Shown: positions 45,516 through 56,960, counted from the stretch's first letter. The stretch: 64,000 bases of DNA from Bostrychus sinensis (GCA_020698575.1 CM036247.1:2689407-2753406), one strand, 5' to 3'. The notes: generated by a model from the sequence alone, not told the origin. Translations and numbers: made by a program.

Positions 45516-45639
45516 AGTCCTAAAAAACAGAAACGCAAAAAAATCTAAGGGAAAATATTCTGCATTCGACCATCAGCCTGGTGTCCATGAGGAGTGACCA
45601 ATCCAGAGGACAACCACTACATTTTGGCAAACAATCTAT
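45516..45639 (+). CDS. NLR copy B exon with the LVSMRSD motif
   Basis: Acceptor TTCACAG and donor CTAT/GTAAGA. The frame that continues downstream reads ILHSTISLVSMRSDQSRGQP and LHFGKQS, homologous to copy A at 12,816-12,929. In that frame an upstream TAA (45,521-45,523) closes the exon. The ATG of SMRSD at 45,587 could serve as the start: from it the frame is open across all later exons. The exon is 10 nt longer than in copy A, so upstream joining probably differs. Confidence 0.65.
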
Positions 45640-45749
45640 GTAAGAATAAAAAAACAAAAGAATAAAATCGTCTTCAGGTGAAAATCAAAGAAGCTGTGCA
45701 CACAGATCGTTAATGTTTCTCCAATTCTACTCCAGAAGAGGATCTGGTG

Positions 45750-46809
45750 CAGGGGTGTCAAACTCAATCGGAGCTGGGGCCAAAATTAGAAAACCAGTCT
45801 TGGTCGTGGGCCAAATAAAAGTATTATATAATAATAAAGCCAGCCTACTGTATTTTTGTTCTCAGTTAGGCTTTTTAACATAGAATAATACTTCCCCACA
45901 GAACTACAGCTGTAGATTTGTGGTTTTAAGGAGCTTTGTAGTTTTGTTTTAAATCAGAACTTGGAACTCAACAAATAACAACAACAAATAGGCCACAGAC
46001 TACTGACTAACACTGGCCAATTATTTAATTATGAAGTATTATTTACTGCCACAGTTACCCAACTCCTCATATAAGACAGGTGTTTTCATCAGGTCCACTC
46101 TGTTTTACTGTGACAGTGGGGACTACCAGCAGATTAATATTTAGGTGCATGTCATGCCCCTGATGTAAGCCCAGCACAACTTTAATCTGAGTCAGCTCCT
46201 ACACACAAACACGTATTATAGGCTTACTTTACATTTATTGAGCAAACTACTGTCCACCTCTCTGTCCTCTGCAGGACACAGTGTGAGCAGGATGATACCT
46301 GTTTCTGGGCAGGTTTAGCTCGCTGTGTGTTAATGAGTGCATTAGAGCACAAGTAGCGACAGAGAGAAAGGAAAAAGAGCGACGGAGGGTTGTTTGTGGA
46401 GACGGGGTTTGTAAAGGAGATGTTCTTACAATGCTGTGCGGTTGGAGCGTGGTTTTATTACTGCTACATTAGCTCAACAAACAAAGTGTAGAGCGTTTAC
46501 AGAGAGTCCCAGTGTTTAAGAAGCTCCTGCTCTCACTGAGCCCTCTTTGTCCATTTCTTTTGTAGAAAGTTAAATTTCCTGTCGGACAATCCTTCACTCT
46601 CTCTCTGCTCCTGTAGTTCGTTAAATGCCGCTCGCTAAAACAGCGGGGGAGGGGCAGTGCCGGCGCGGCGCCGCTTCTGCAGTGCATTATGGGAGATGTA
46701 GTTCAAACAGATCGAGCACAATATATCGCCGGGCCATTATTAATATAAAATGGAAATGATCTCGCGGGCCACAAGAAATTATCCTGCGGGCCACGAGTTT
46801 GACACAGTG
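45750..46809. mobile_element. hAT-like element (CAGGGGTGTCAAACTC)
   Basis: Left end CAGGGGTGTCAAACTCAATC; right part GCGGGCCACGAGTTTGACAC, an approximate inverse. Interior GGGCCAAATAAA and GGGCCATTATTAATATAAAA fit fish hAT elements with this terminus. The right boundary and the target duplication are not clear. Intronic. Confidence 0.6.
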
Positions 46810-46989
46810 TGCGTGGTGTGTTTACGATCAGCCGTGTGTCTCTACAAATTGACAAGTCCAAAGAATATTCACCACTTTTCAGCCCTGACACCAAAGGAAC
46901 CATGTGAGAGCGATAAAAGTGAAATTAAATAAGAATCAATTGAAAAGTGTATGTTTTTGTAAATAAAATCTGGTGTTCTGCTCTCACAG

Positions 46990-47028
46990 CTCTGTGTCCA
47001 GGCAGAAGCAGCGATCTTCAGGAGCAGA
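46990..47028 (+). CDS. NLR copy B 39-nt exon
   Basis: Acceptor TCTCACAG and donor CAGA/GTGAGT flank 39 nt, phase 2-2, reading SVSRQKQRSSGA. It keeps the frame between 45,516-45,639 and 48,457-48,499. No copy A equivalent was recognised, so it may be copy-specific. Confidence 0.5.
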
Positions 47029-47493
47029 GTGAGTCCACTTCACTGCAGCCAAACAAACACATGCTCACTAAAAACTCGCTCACCAGAGGGTCTGTTACGC
47101 AGTCCTGACTCTCCTGGGACTGTTTTAAGTTTGACTGATTTTCAGTTTAAAATGTGGCGCACTCTGATTGGACGCCTCGTGGAAGGTGAGTAGTTCATCC
47201 AATCACAGACCAGGTTCCTGCCCTGTGGAAGTCCTTCCTCATGGTTCTGTTCAGTGATTGGACGAAACACCCGCCCATCACAAGACTTCTAACCAATCAG
47301 AGTAAAGCCGTGTTGTTTACTGTAGGAACAGAAAAATGGTTCTTTAGAACAGGCCCAGAACACTCAGCACTGAGCTGCTCTGAACCAACAGAGGTCAGAT
47401 TCTAACACATCGTCCAGCGACCAGTGACCTTTGTGATGCTAAAGCTAGAAGTTAAAATTATAAAATTAAAAATAATTAAAATATATAAATACC

Positions 47494-48226
47494 GTACTTT
47501 CTGGAGCATAAGTTGCTTCAGAATATAAGTCGCATTGGCCAAAAAATGCGTCAGGAGGAGGAAAAAAACATGTATAAGTTGCACTGGACAATTTTTTTTT
47601 TTATTTCATTCATTATGTAAAAGAAAGAAAAAAAGCAGAAATATGTTTACATGACAGCGTGAAGTTTGAATGAAAAGGAGCAGAGAGAAGAATAAATCTT
47701 ATATTTTCTGCCCCTTTTTAACAAAAAATGTTTACATTTCACATTTAATTTTCATTTTAGCATCTCAAATAACTGAATTAGATTTTTAAACTTTAGACAC
47801 AAACTTTATCACAGACCACTACTTTAATTTACATTTTGATAACTATTTAATACACTTGATTTCATTAATTTTTGAAATATATTAAGTGACCTTGATTCTT
47901 TGGTTTCATTATTGAGGTCGTTCCATAATTTTACACCATATACTGCAATATTTCAGTTCCATCACTTTAGTTCTGAATCTAGTTTTTTTTTTTCAAATTG
48001 TAAGTGCTTACACTTTTTTTAAACATTTTTTGAATATTTATAAGTTGCATTTATTTAAAAATGTATTTCACAAAATCCAAGATCAAGAACAGACATTTAA
48101 TCTGAAAAGGCAAGTTTTCTCAACCATGCAATATCACACAGAACAATCGTGTCTGTGGTATGTTAACGTAACATGTAACCAGTGAAACGATGAAAACAGT
48201 CCCGACTTATAGTCGGGAAATTGCGG
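47494..48226. mobile_element. TA-flanked CCGTACTTTC element, diverged copy
   Basis: Left end CCGTACTTTCTGGAGCATAA and right end TTATAGTCGGGAAATTGCGG, each beside TA. Interior text (AAAATCCAAGATCAAGAACA then AGACATTTAATCTG) matches the two copies at 39,012 and 41,678, but the middle differs. Confidence 0.7.
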
Positions 48227-48456
48227 TATGTCTTTTTAAAAAATAAAAGCACAAATATTGTTGATTGAGGGGGTGGGGTCTAACACACGGCAGTCATCGA
48301 GCTGTGGAGATTTCTGCTGTTGCTGTCTGTAGCCTTTCCTCTTTTGTGCCAACTGGCAGATATTGGAAATAAAATATGTAAAATATTCAGTAAAGATTAT
48401 ATTCAAACAAAATATTAATTAGGTCTATATCATTTATTATTTCTGTTTTCTAACAG

Positions 48457-48499
48457 CCTCTATTTAAGCAGTCCAACTACGTTACGAGGTGTTTCAAAG
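48457..48499 (+). CDS. NLR copy B 43-nt exon
   Basis: Acceptor TCTAACAG and a weaker donor TCAAAG/GTTGGT give 43 nt, the same length and phase (2 to 0) as copy A 13,545-13,587. Reads LYLSSPTTLRGVSK. An alternative GAG/GTGTTT donor at 48,489 would break the frame. Confidence 0.5.
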
Positions 48500-48577
48500 G
48501 TTGGTATTTTTATATTTTATTTATTTGTCTAAAAATTTAAATTGAAAGAAGTGGTTTCCACATTTGTGCTTCTGCAG

Positions 48578-48674
48578 GTTTTTGAGCCTGCAGTTCTGAA
48601 TAAACAAACTCCACACGACAGAGTCATTTCTGCCAAAAAACACATTTTGGATAAAGTCAAAGAAGAGGCCCAAA
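48578..48674 (+). CDS. NLR copy B exon before the NACHT exon
   Basis: Acceptor CTTCTGCAG and donor CCAAA/GTAAGA flank 97 nt, phase 0 to 1. Begins VFEPAVLNKQTPHDRVISAK and ends ILDKVKEEAQ. Joins the NACHT exon to give a Ser codon and HYGVLELY, as in copy A. Confidence 0.72.
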
Positions 48675-48749
48675 GTAAGAACAAATGTGATTCATTATTG
48701 TAATTAATTCTCACGAGTCTCATCAGACTCTTCTTCCACTCTCTTTCAG

Positions 48750-50316
48750 GTCATTATGGCGTCCTGGAGTTGTACCAAAGGCAGTTAAAGTTATTATTAA
48801 AACAGAATAATAAATGTTTTATTGAGGAGCTGAGGACACAGCAGGGGCCTGTGCCTTTGACAAAGATCTACACCAAAGTTTATCTGAGAGAAGGACGTGG
48901 AGAGGTCCACCAAGAACATGAGATCCGTCAGATCCAACAGGCTTTTAACAAACAGAAGACTCCAGACTCTCCCTCCATCCACAGCAGAGACATTTTCAGA
49001 ACGTTTTCAGACAGAGACACATCCATCCGGACTGTCCTCACCAACGGAATCGCAGGGATCGGGAAAACTGTCCTGGTTCAGAAGTTCATCCTGGACTGGT
49101 GTGAGGGCAGGGCCCACCAGGACGTCCAGCTGCTCTTCCCTCTGGCTTTTCGAGAGTTGAATCTGCTCCAGAACCAGAGGAAGACTCTGATGGAGCTGCT
49201 GCAGGACTTCTGTCCAGGTCTAAAAGAATCCAGAATCACAGACGTCTCTCAGTACAAAGTGCTGTTGATTTTGGACGGACTGGACGAATGCAGACTGCAC
49301 CTGGACTTCACCACAAACTACAAATCCACAGATGCAGCCACAGCGATGCCTGTAGACGCCTTACTGACCAACCTGATCAAGGGAAACCTGCTGCCCAACG
49401 CCCAGCTGTGGATCACCACTCGTCCTGCTGCGGCCGGGTCTGTCCCCCCAACATTAATCCACCTTGTGACCGAGATCCGAGGGTTCAACAATCTCCAGAA
49501 GGAGGCGTACTTCCTCAAGAACATCCAGGATGAGGATCTGTCCAGAAGAGTCATGGCCAGCATACGCTCCTGTCCTCCTCTCTACAGCATGTGCCACCTC
49601 CCTGGGTTCTGCTGGATCACAGCAAATGTCTTTGTAAAAACGTCCACCAGGACGACTCTGACTCACATTTACGTCCACTTCCTCACGTACCACATGAAGA
49701 AAATGCAGCAGAAATATGGACAAAACCAAACAAGGGTCAACAAAGTGATTCTGTCTCTGTCCAAACTGGCGTTCGAACAGCTGCAGAAAGGAAACTTGAT
49801 TTTCTCTGAAGAGGATTTGAAAGAGTGTGGCCTTGACGTCAAAGAAGCAGCAGTTTACTCAGGCGTCTGCACTCAGGTGTTCAGAGAGGACACCTGCAGA
49901 GGACACAAGGTCTTCTGTTTTGTCCATTTGTCCGTTCAGGAGTTTTTGGCAGCGCTGTACGTTCACGTCTCCTTCTGTGAGGACGGAATCAACCTGATGG
50001 AGAAGAAGCAGAAGTCTTCAAACCTGTCTCTGTCCCACCTGTCTCTGTCCCACCTGTCTCTGTCCCACCTGTCTCTGTCCCACCTGTCTCTGTCCCACCT
50101 GCCTCTGTCCCACCTGCACAGATCTGCAGTGGACCGGGCTCTGAGGGACCACCATCTGGACCTGTTCCTCAGGTTCCTGCTGGGACTGTCCCTGGAGTCC
50201 AGCCAGTCTCTGCTCACACAGCTGCACATCCAAGTGAGAGGCTGTGAGGCTGAGGGCCACAGACAGACAGTGGACCACCTCCAGGAGCGGGGCAGCCTCT
50301 CGCTTCATCCACACAG
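48750..50316 (+). CDS. FISNA-NACHT exon of NLR copy B, intact
   Basis: By family a cytosolic NTPase of the fish NLR expansion (NLRC3-like or NLRP12-like). Begins HYGVLELYQRQ (FISNA), then Walker A GIAGIGKT, Walker B VLLILDGLDEC, WITTRPA and helical regions. Six Ser-Leu-Ser-His-Leu-type units follow (50,024-50,113), then the conserved LFLRFLLGLSLESSQSLL. It ends SLHPH plus two bases at the donor ACAG/GTGCAG. Unlike copy A, the whole exon is one open frame (1,567 nt). It differs from copy A at only about a dozen positions by eye. LRRs are absent downstream, so any ligand-sensing role would need another partner. Confidence 0.95.
50024..50113 (+). repeat. 15-bp coding minisatellite, 6 units (copy B)
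   Basis: Units of CTGTCTCTGTCCCAC (last one CTGCCTCTGTCCCAC) encode LSLSH/LPLSH. The frame is preserved, in contrast to copy A. Confidence 0.96.
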
Positions 50317-50513
50317 GTGCAGTATGGGACAGAGGGGAGCAGTCTTGTTTCTGTAAATGATATAAATCCAACCTTTGATGTGTATTGTGATTAAAAGTAT
50401 GAATAAAAGAATGTTGGTGTGTTCTGGTGTGAAAGCCAGAGGTGCACTGCTGCAGGAAACAGTAAAAGTTTGTTTCGTGGCTGTATTTTGAACATGTTCC
50501 TTGTGTTTTTCAG

Positions 50514-50712
50514 ATACATAAACCTGGTCCACTGTCTGAACGAGCTGAAAGAACGCTCTCTGCTCCAGGAGATACAGACCCGGCTGGACTCAGACCAGGA
50601 CTCAGACCAGGACTCAGACCAGGACTCAGACCAGGACTCAGACCAGGACTCAGACCAGGACTCAGACCAGGACTCAGACCAGGACTCAGACCAGGATAAT
50701 GGACCACTGTGA
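50514..50712 (+). CDS. Last exon of NLR copy B with acidic repeat
   Basis: Acceptor TTTTTCAG. Reads YINLVHCLNELKERSLLQEI and nine DSDQ units, then DNGPL and TGA at 50,710-50,712. Joined to the NACHT exon in phase 2, it closes an open frame of 665 codons counted from the ATG at 45,587. The stop overlaps a GTGAGT sequence that could act as a donor, so a further exon is possible, but no LRR exon is visible in the window. Confidence 0.82.
50587..50694 (+). repeat. 12-bp coding minisatellite, 9 units (copy B)
   Basis: Exact GACTCAGACCAG units, three more than in copy A, encoding DSDQ. Confidence 0.97.
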
Positions 50713-50794
50713 GTGCCACTATTACTGAGAATTATTATGTCCAATGTGATTATTTTCAATGTATTTCTTTTTCATTCTTCTCTCCTCTTGTCCT

Positions 50795-50945
50795 TTCACT
50801 TCTGGGGTCACCACAGCAAACCATCTGCCTCCTCGTGGGCAGGATTCACTTCCTCCTTTGGCATAGAAGCCCTTCCTGAGTCAACCCTCTTTATTTATCT
50901 GGGCTGGGGACTGGCACATGAATACACCAGCTCCTTTTGACTGTA
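50795..50945 (-). mobile_element. Dispersed repeat fragment after copy B
   Basis: GGGGTCACCACAGCAAACCA followed by CAGCCCAGATAAATAAAGAG on the opposite strand matches, inverted, the repeat at 17,865-17,950. Confidence 0.6.
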
Positions 50946-51817
50946 TTCATCTTTTTTCTTCTTCTTTAAAACATGAGACTGAGTTTAATTTTACTTTTTT
51001 TTATTGTGTGTGTGTTTTGTTTTTACAGATCTTTGTGGACATGATCACTGCAGTTTGCTGCTGGGGTCCACATAAAACCATCACTGTATTCCCAACATTT
51101 GTACATTGTTTGTGAAACCAAGCAGAACAGATGAACATCTCAATCATCTGTAAATTCAGATTTGACCATGGCTCTACAGCGCACTGTGATTGGACAGTGA
51201 GCTTTGTTCTTTACAGCAGCAAAACGTGCTCCCAGTTTTTAAAACCTGTAGCAACTACTGCACATTCTCACAGAAAATGTCGGCTTTTGAGTCTTGTTTC
51301 CATTAATCAGCTTTCTCTTACGCTCTGTCTGGGTAAATGTATTGATAAATGTTGATTAACTGTTGTTTGGCCTCCTGTGCTTGTACTGTGTATATTTTAG
51401 AGTTAGAGTTTTAGAGTTAGGACACTGGATGAATTTAATAAAGGTGTATTGTATGATGCTTCTGGAGAATATCTTAAATAAATAAATAAATGTGTGTACT
51501 CAATGGTGTGTGGTAATTAGGGTAACACTTCATATTACACTACACTTTTTACATTGTATCTACCTCATTAATTACAATGTAACAAACTGTGTAACTATCT
51601 ATAATAACATGTAACTACATTGTACTTACATGATAACCCTAACCCTAACCTACCCCACCTCTATGACTTACTTTACTCTTACAGTAAGGACTGTTGTATC
51701 TGATCATTATGGACTGCTGTACCCTAACCTAAAGCCCTATAGTGCCGTCTAAATATGACCTATAGCCCACTTGGCTGTATCACCATCCTCTATTAACAAT
51801 TTTGGTCTTGTCTTTTG

Positions 51818-52517
51818 GGCTGTGTCCGAACATCATCCCTAGCCCCTAAACCCTCAATCACTACACAGTCCAGTCCTATACAGTAGACTACAGTGCACTC
51901 ATTTTGTGAATGATTCAGACTCGCACACTATTGTTCTTTCACCGGTGATCACGTGACTCTGACGTCTGTGTAATAAAACTTTGTCGAAACTCGGCTGATA
52001 ATGTTCTTCTGTGATAAAGCCTGACCACACTCACCTGATGTTTTAGTATTTATAGATAAATAATAGCCATACGTGTGATATTTAACATGAATTATGGCTG
52101 TAATGAATAAAACAGAGTGGATTATTGCAGCTCTGTGCCTTACGTGGGGAGGCTGAACGCTAATGGCTAAGCTAACGTTAGCAATTTTACACTGCAACGG
52201 TTTATTTAAGAGCTTTTTATTTCTGATTACGACGTGACAGAAGTAAAAAAGTGTTTCTAACTGGTTTCATTCAGACGTGTTGTGTACAGTTTAAAGTCCT
52301 GTCACGGTCCCGCTGTTCTCCTCTGAAACTCGCAAAGCATTCTGGTCTATACTGACCTCTAGTGGCCATCGCTGTCCACTACTTTTCAAAATGCATTGTG
52401 GGAAATTTTGAGTGCACTATTTTTTATCCATTAGACGTTCGGACACCGCTACAAAATGGCGTGACCACTGTAGAGTGCACTACAGAGGGATTAGGGAGGA
52501 CGTTCGGACACAGCCAT
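51818..52517. mobile_element. Nested MITE (GGCTGTGTCCGAAC ends)
   Basis: Left GGCTGTGTCCGAACATCATC and right the inverse (GGACGTTCGGACACAGCC). It interrupts one of the tandem units of the host element: the neighbouring unit reads through the same point without it. The exact target duplication is unclear. Confidence 0.75.
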
Positions 52518-52767
52518 GGACTGTTTTACCTGGTCATTATGGCCTACTGTGCCCTAGTCTAAAACCCTTTGGTGCCTTATAATTTTGACCTATGGCTCTT
52601 TTGGCCTTATCATTATCCTCTAATAACACTCTTTGGACTTGTCTCATGGACAGTGATACCTGGTCACTATGACCTACTGTGCCCTAATTTAAAACCCTGT
52701 TGGGCCGTATAATTATGACCTATAGCCCGTTCAGCCTTACCATTACTGCACTCACACTACTGCTATC

Positions 52768-53300
52768 AAGGCCTTCAAGGTTCAAGGTTCAAGGTTCAAG
52801 GTTTCTTTATTAGTACCCAAGGGTAAATTTGTTTGCAGAAGGGATTACAGCAGTCCAAGAAAAATGAAAATAAATAAATAAAAACACATTGCACATTAAA
52901 CAAGCTAAAACAAGCACACTCAATGACCTACTACAGCCTACAACAAAATGCTTATTGTCTCCTCCTTTCCTAAAGTGCTCAGAGGTGAGCAAGGGTAAAT
53001 CCATTTCCCAAGCCACTCCTGTTCAGCAGTGTAATCGCTGTGGGTACAAAACTGTCCCTGTACCGCTTGGTTCGTCCTTTAGGAACCACGTATCGTCGTC
53101 CAGAGCGATGGAGCTGGAATTCCTTATGCAAGGGGTGTGTACAGTCCAGAAGAATGAAGCTGACCTTACGCTGAAGCTGCGTAGTATAAAGCTCTGACAG
53201 ACTGAGCTGGGGCTTACCCACGAGGCCTTGGATAAGAGAGTGGCGGATGACGTGCGTGGGCCCGTGCATTTCCGTTGGCATCCTATTAACTGTTCACCCG
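52768..53300 (-). mobile_element. LINE (L2-like) 3' end, antisense
   Basis: On the minus strand the frame reads HPLHKEFQLHRSGRRYVVPK then RTKRYRDSFVPTAITLLN, typical of the C-terminal end of fish L2-like LINEs. The 3' tail is a short tandem of AAGGTTC (plus-strand view). Confidence 0.78.
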
Positions 53301-53480
53301 CATTGAGTGGCTGGGGGATGTCATTGAGACTTACCATTACATCCTAACTCTTAATGCCATCATGTAAGTACAATGTAGTTACATGTTATTACAGTTAGTT
53401 ACACAGTTAGTTACATTGTAATTAATGAAATAGATACAATGTAAAAAGTGTAGTGTAATATAAAGTGTGGCCGTAATTAG

Positions 53481-55170
53481 TTACAAATACTCAAGTAACT
53501 TTTTAAATAAATTGTACTTCTAGGAGGAGTTTTAAGATAACATACTTTCTGCTAAGTTTAGCTTGAGTATTTAGCAGTAACATTACCTGTGACGCCTCGA
53601 CTAATGTCATATGGAGAGCTACACCTGTTCCTCCTGAGTTTGTCCAACGCTGAAAACCTGTCTGCAAGGTTTAGGCTGAGTGGGAGCTTCTGCAGTCACA
53701 TACTCAGTACAGGCAGCGTTTACAGGCTTGAAGTAAATGTGACTTCTCCACAGTGTTTGCTTGCTGTGGGATGTCATCAGGTGAAGCTGCCGGGAGATGT
53801 CCACAGTGTGATCCTAGGACGGTCCCGAGGCCATGCTAGTAGTTTACAATAACAGCAATAATACTGATGTCATGGGCAGAAACACTAAATGAAGACAACG
53901 ACACAGTGAGCTAGATGCAAAAGCAGATGCTGTGTTTATTAAAGAACTACTAAACTCTACACACTAAAAAATGCTGGGTTATGTCAGTAACCCATTTTCT
54001 GGATTGATACAGTTGGGGCAGAGGTTGGGTTGCTATAACCCAAGATTGGGTTAAAAATAATAACCCAACCAACTGGGTCAGGGTCAGAGTCAAACTTTAA
54101 CTGTCCTCAGCTCCAAAGGCAGGAGTTAACCTCAGTCTGAGAGAATCCTTAAATAAAAGGTCTGTACACACATTTTTATCTAATTATTCTGTCATTATGA
54201 TTTAGTTTAAAGCTTTCTCTGACTGAATGTACTGTCATGATTATTTTAACATTCGTTTTGTCTCTGGCCTAAGTTGTAGCTTTTCTACTTTGTAGCCTGT
54301 AGCTTAGCTTGTAGCCTTTAGCTTAGCTTGAGAAATGAATAGAAACCTAACGTTAGCCAAAAATAACACTGGAGTGTCAGCCAAAATGTTGAACCTTTTC
54401 TAATAATTATTTTCAGGATGTTTGGGGTGAACTGTGGTGTTAAAAACTAGCTTTAGCGTCAATTGTCAACGAGCTAACTGCTACTTTTCAGTTTTAAAAA
54501 TGCTGCTGTTGTTTCAGGTTGACTTTATCCTCTTCTTATGGACTTCTGAGCTGATATATCTGTAGCTTTACAGGTAAGAAACTATTTTACCTATTTTTCA
54601 CAATAACAAATAAAATCACTTTTATATTTGGCTTAAATGATTAAACATTTAATAATTGGTTTTCCTACAGGTGTCTTGGTAAAAATGCACTTAATCTGCC
54701 ATCTGAGCTCTACAAGAGTTTTACAAAATGTAAAGTACAAGTAAGTACAAACTGTGTATTTAATGTTTTATAGCCTAGTGAAAAACATGTCTGATATGAG
54801 AATGTACACATTTTAGCTGTAAATGTGACTCTTTTTCTTTTCCCCACAGCAGAATATCCAGCAGACTGAAGTGTCCACACCAGAGCAAGATCCTGACTGT
54901 GGACAGTGTTCAAAACTGTTATGTTGCTAAAAAGGGCAGCTGCACAAGCACAAGCAATATTATAACACTGACTACAAAAAAGAAAAATGTAGCATTCAAG
55001 AGTACTTTAGGATGAGTATTATGGGTATTGTGAAATGTATGTACAGATATCTGAACAAAGTGTAAAACTTGTATTAAATTGACAGTGAAACCAATCAGGT
55101 CGCAGGGTTCAGGGATCTTCATGATGCGATACGAGATGCATGGTTCACAATACCGAAAATTGAGAATACA
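53481..55170. other. Intergenic, possible exon-like blocks
   Basis: 54,671-54,740 (reading GKNALNLPSELYKSFTKCK) and 54,850-54,931 are flanked by AG and GTAAGT or AG and a stop. With the CTGGGTTA-rich start near 53,965 they could be part of one dispersed element. I do not call a gene. Confidence 0.3.
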
Positions 55171-55174
55171 GACA

Positions 55175-56245
55175 TTTTTGTGTGGTTTTGGTGATTTTGT
55201 TTCCTCTTCAGCCACTTTGACATGTGGAGTACCTCAAGGATCCATCCTTGGGCCCTTACTGTTTTCTCTGTATATGTTCCCACTTGGTTCCATCCTGAGG
55301 AAACAGGGCATTGCTTTCCGTTGCTCTGCTGATGATAGCCAAATTTATCTACCTTATGGTTATGGTTTTTGGACCCAGTGGCCCACTTCACAGCTCCCTT
55401 GTGGACCTGCGTTCTTTAACTCACTTTGTGAAGCCAGTTGTGTCCAACCTGGGTCAAAACGGACCTTGATCTTAAACTAAATAAGCAAATCAGTGCTGTT
55501 GTTAAATCAAGATTTTTCCAGTTAAGACAACTGACAAAAGTTAAACCCATTTTGTCAAAGCAGCATTTTGAAACCAGTGGTTCAGGCTTTTATAACAACT
55601 GGACAGGACTGTTGTAATGCACTTTATACTGGTGTGAGCCAAACTGCACTTTCTCGGCTGCAACTAGTCCTAAATTCTGCTGCTCGACTTTGAACTGGAA
55701 CACGGAAACATGAAAGCATCTCACCAACTTTAGCCTCGCTCCACTGGCTGCCAGTACTTTTTAGAGTTGATTTTAAAATTCTTTTATTTAGGTTTAAGTG
55801 TCTAAACAGTCTTGCTCTTTCATATCTCTCTGACCTGGTCCACCTCTCTGTCCCCTCTCCTGCTCTCAGGTCAGATCAGCTGCAACTTGTTGTCCCCAAA
55901 ACCAAACGTAAACTCTGGGGGGACCGTGCTTTTTCTGTCGCTGTCCCTAAACTGTGGCACCTTCAGAGATCAGACCCGGTCTCTGCCTGTTTTTAAATCA
56001 CTTCTCAAAAACTCATCTTTTAGCACTGGTCTTTAACGCAGTATCAGATGGTTTTATTTTCCTGTTGTTTTACTCAAATTTCATTTTGTTTTTTAATTTG
56101 AGTAGTATTTTATTGTATCCTATTTATATTTTATGTTGTATAATGTCTTTGTCTCTTGTATTGTTACTGTTTATTTATTTAATGACTTGTGTACAGAACT
56201 TTGCCCGACTGCACAGGTTTTTATTTTATTTTATGCGCTTTATAA
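55175..56245 (+). mobile_element. LINE (L2-like) with RT fragment
   Basis: The frame at 55,211 encodes LTCGVPQGSILGPLLFSLYM and the catalytic-site motif CSADDSQIYLP (an altered YADD). Later frames give the C-terminal region (SLHWLPVLFRVDFKILLFRF; DRAFSVAVPKLWHLQRSD). Several frameshifts; dead. Confidence 0.82.
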
Positions 56246-56609
56246 ATAAAGTTGGTATGGTATGGAAAATATCACAATATGGAGATATTACGATTATCAG
56301 TATAGAAAACCTATAATATATTACTCATAACCATTGTTTTTTTCTTAAGTAGCACAGTTTCTGATTGGTATTGATTCCAGAATTACCAGTATCGAAAGTA
56401 TCAGTACCTTGGTATTGATTCACAAATCACTAATTTATCAACTTCACACGTAGTTTCCAACAATAAAAAATCAACCACCAGTCAGTCTGACATATAATTA
56501 TGAAGTATTTAGATATATTTTCATTTGTGTGACAGTATTTGACAGAACAAGTGCTTAGAAGTGCTGCCCTCTACAGTCCAGGCAGAGTTCTTCACTTTTA
56601 GCCACATTT

Positions 56610-56960
56610 GACTGAGAATCAAAGTCAGAATCAGAAAAGTGTTTAAGTGCGAGGCTCACATCGCTAGGAATTTGCTTTGTTCATTTGGTGCAAACATAAA
56701 ATAAAATAAGTAACATATAATAATAAACACGCAGGATAAAATAGAATGAAATAAAATAAGCTATAAATGGACCAATCTGAATTAACAAGATATACAGATA
56801 TGAACAAAATGTGTTTAAGTGAAGTGTATTCTCAGTATAAAAGTATAAACTCTGTAAGAACAGTGATGCAGATGAACAGGTATCAGATGTGATTATGTAC
56901 ATTATGCTGCAGATGTGAACGGTGCACACAAAAAGTGGATAAAAAATGATCTTAATAAAG
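56610..56960 (-). mobile_element. Dispersed repeat tail
   Basis: AATCAAAGTCAGAATCAGAA and then GGAATTTGCTTTG resemble the 3' end of a common fish LINE or SINE in antisense. Weakly supported. Confidence 0.4.

Larger units (their letters stand above)
51521..53472. mobile_element. 1.95-kb composite DNA transposon with long inverted ends
   Basis: Long inverted ends (left GGTAACACTTCATATTACAC; right its near inverse) extend for over 100 bp. An exact 8-bp duplication GTAATTAG flanks at 51,513-51,520 and 53,473-53,480, as in hAT. The interior holds degenerate tandem units (CCTGGTCATTATGGCCTACT type), a nested MITE at about 51,818-52,517 and a LINE 3' end at about 52,770-53,300. No transposase. Confidence 0.85.

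Noticed and set aside
51633..51652. Telomere-like CCCTAACCCTAACC
   Set aside because: Only about two units, inside a DNA transposon; no longer interstitial telomere array.
54671..54931. Two-exon gene (GKNALNLPSELYKS)
   Set aside because: Splice-like borders exist, but no start, no homology I can name, and it may be cargo of a repeat.
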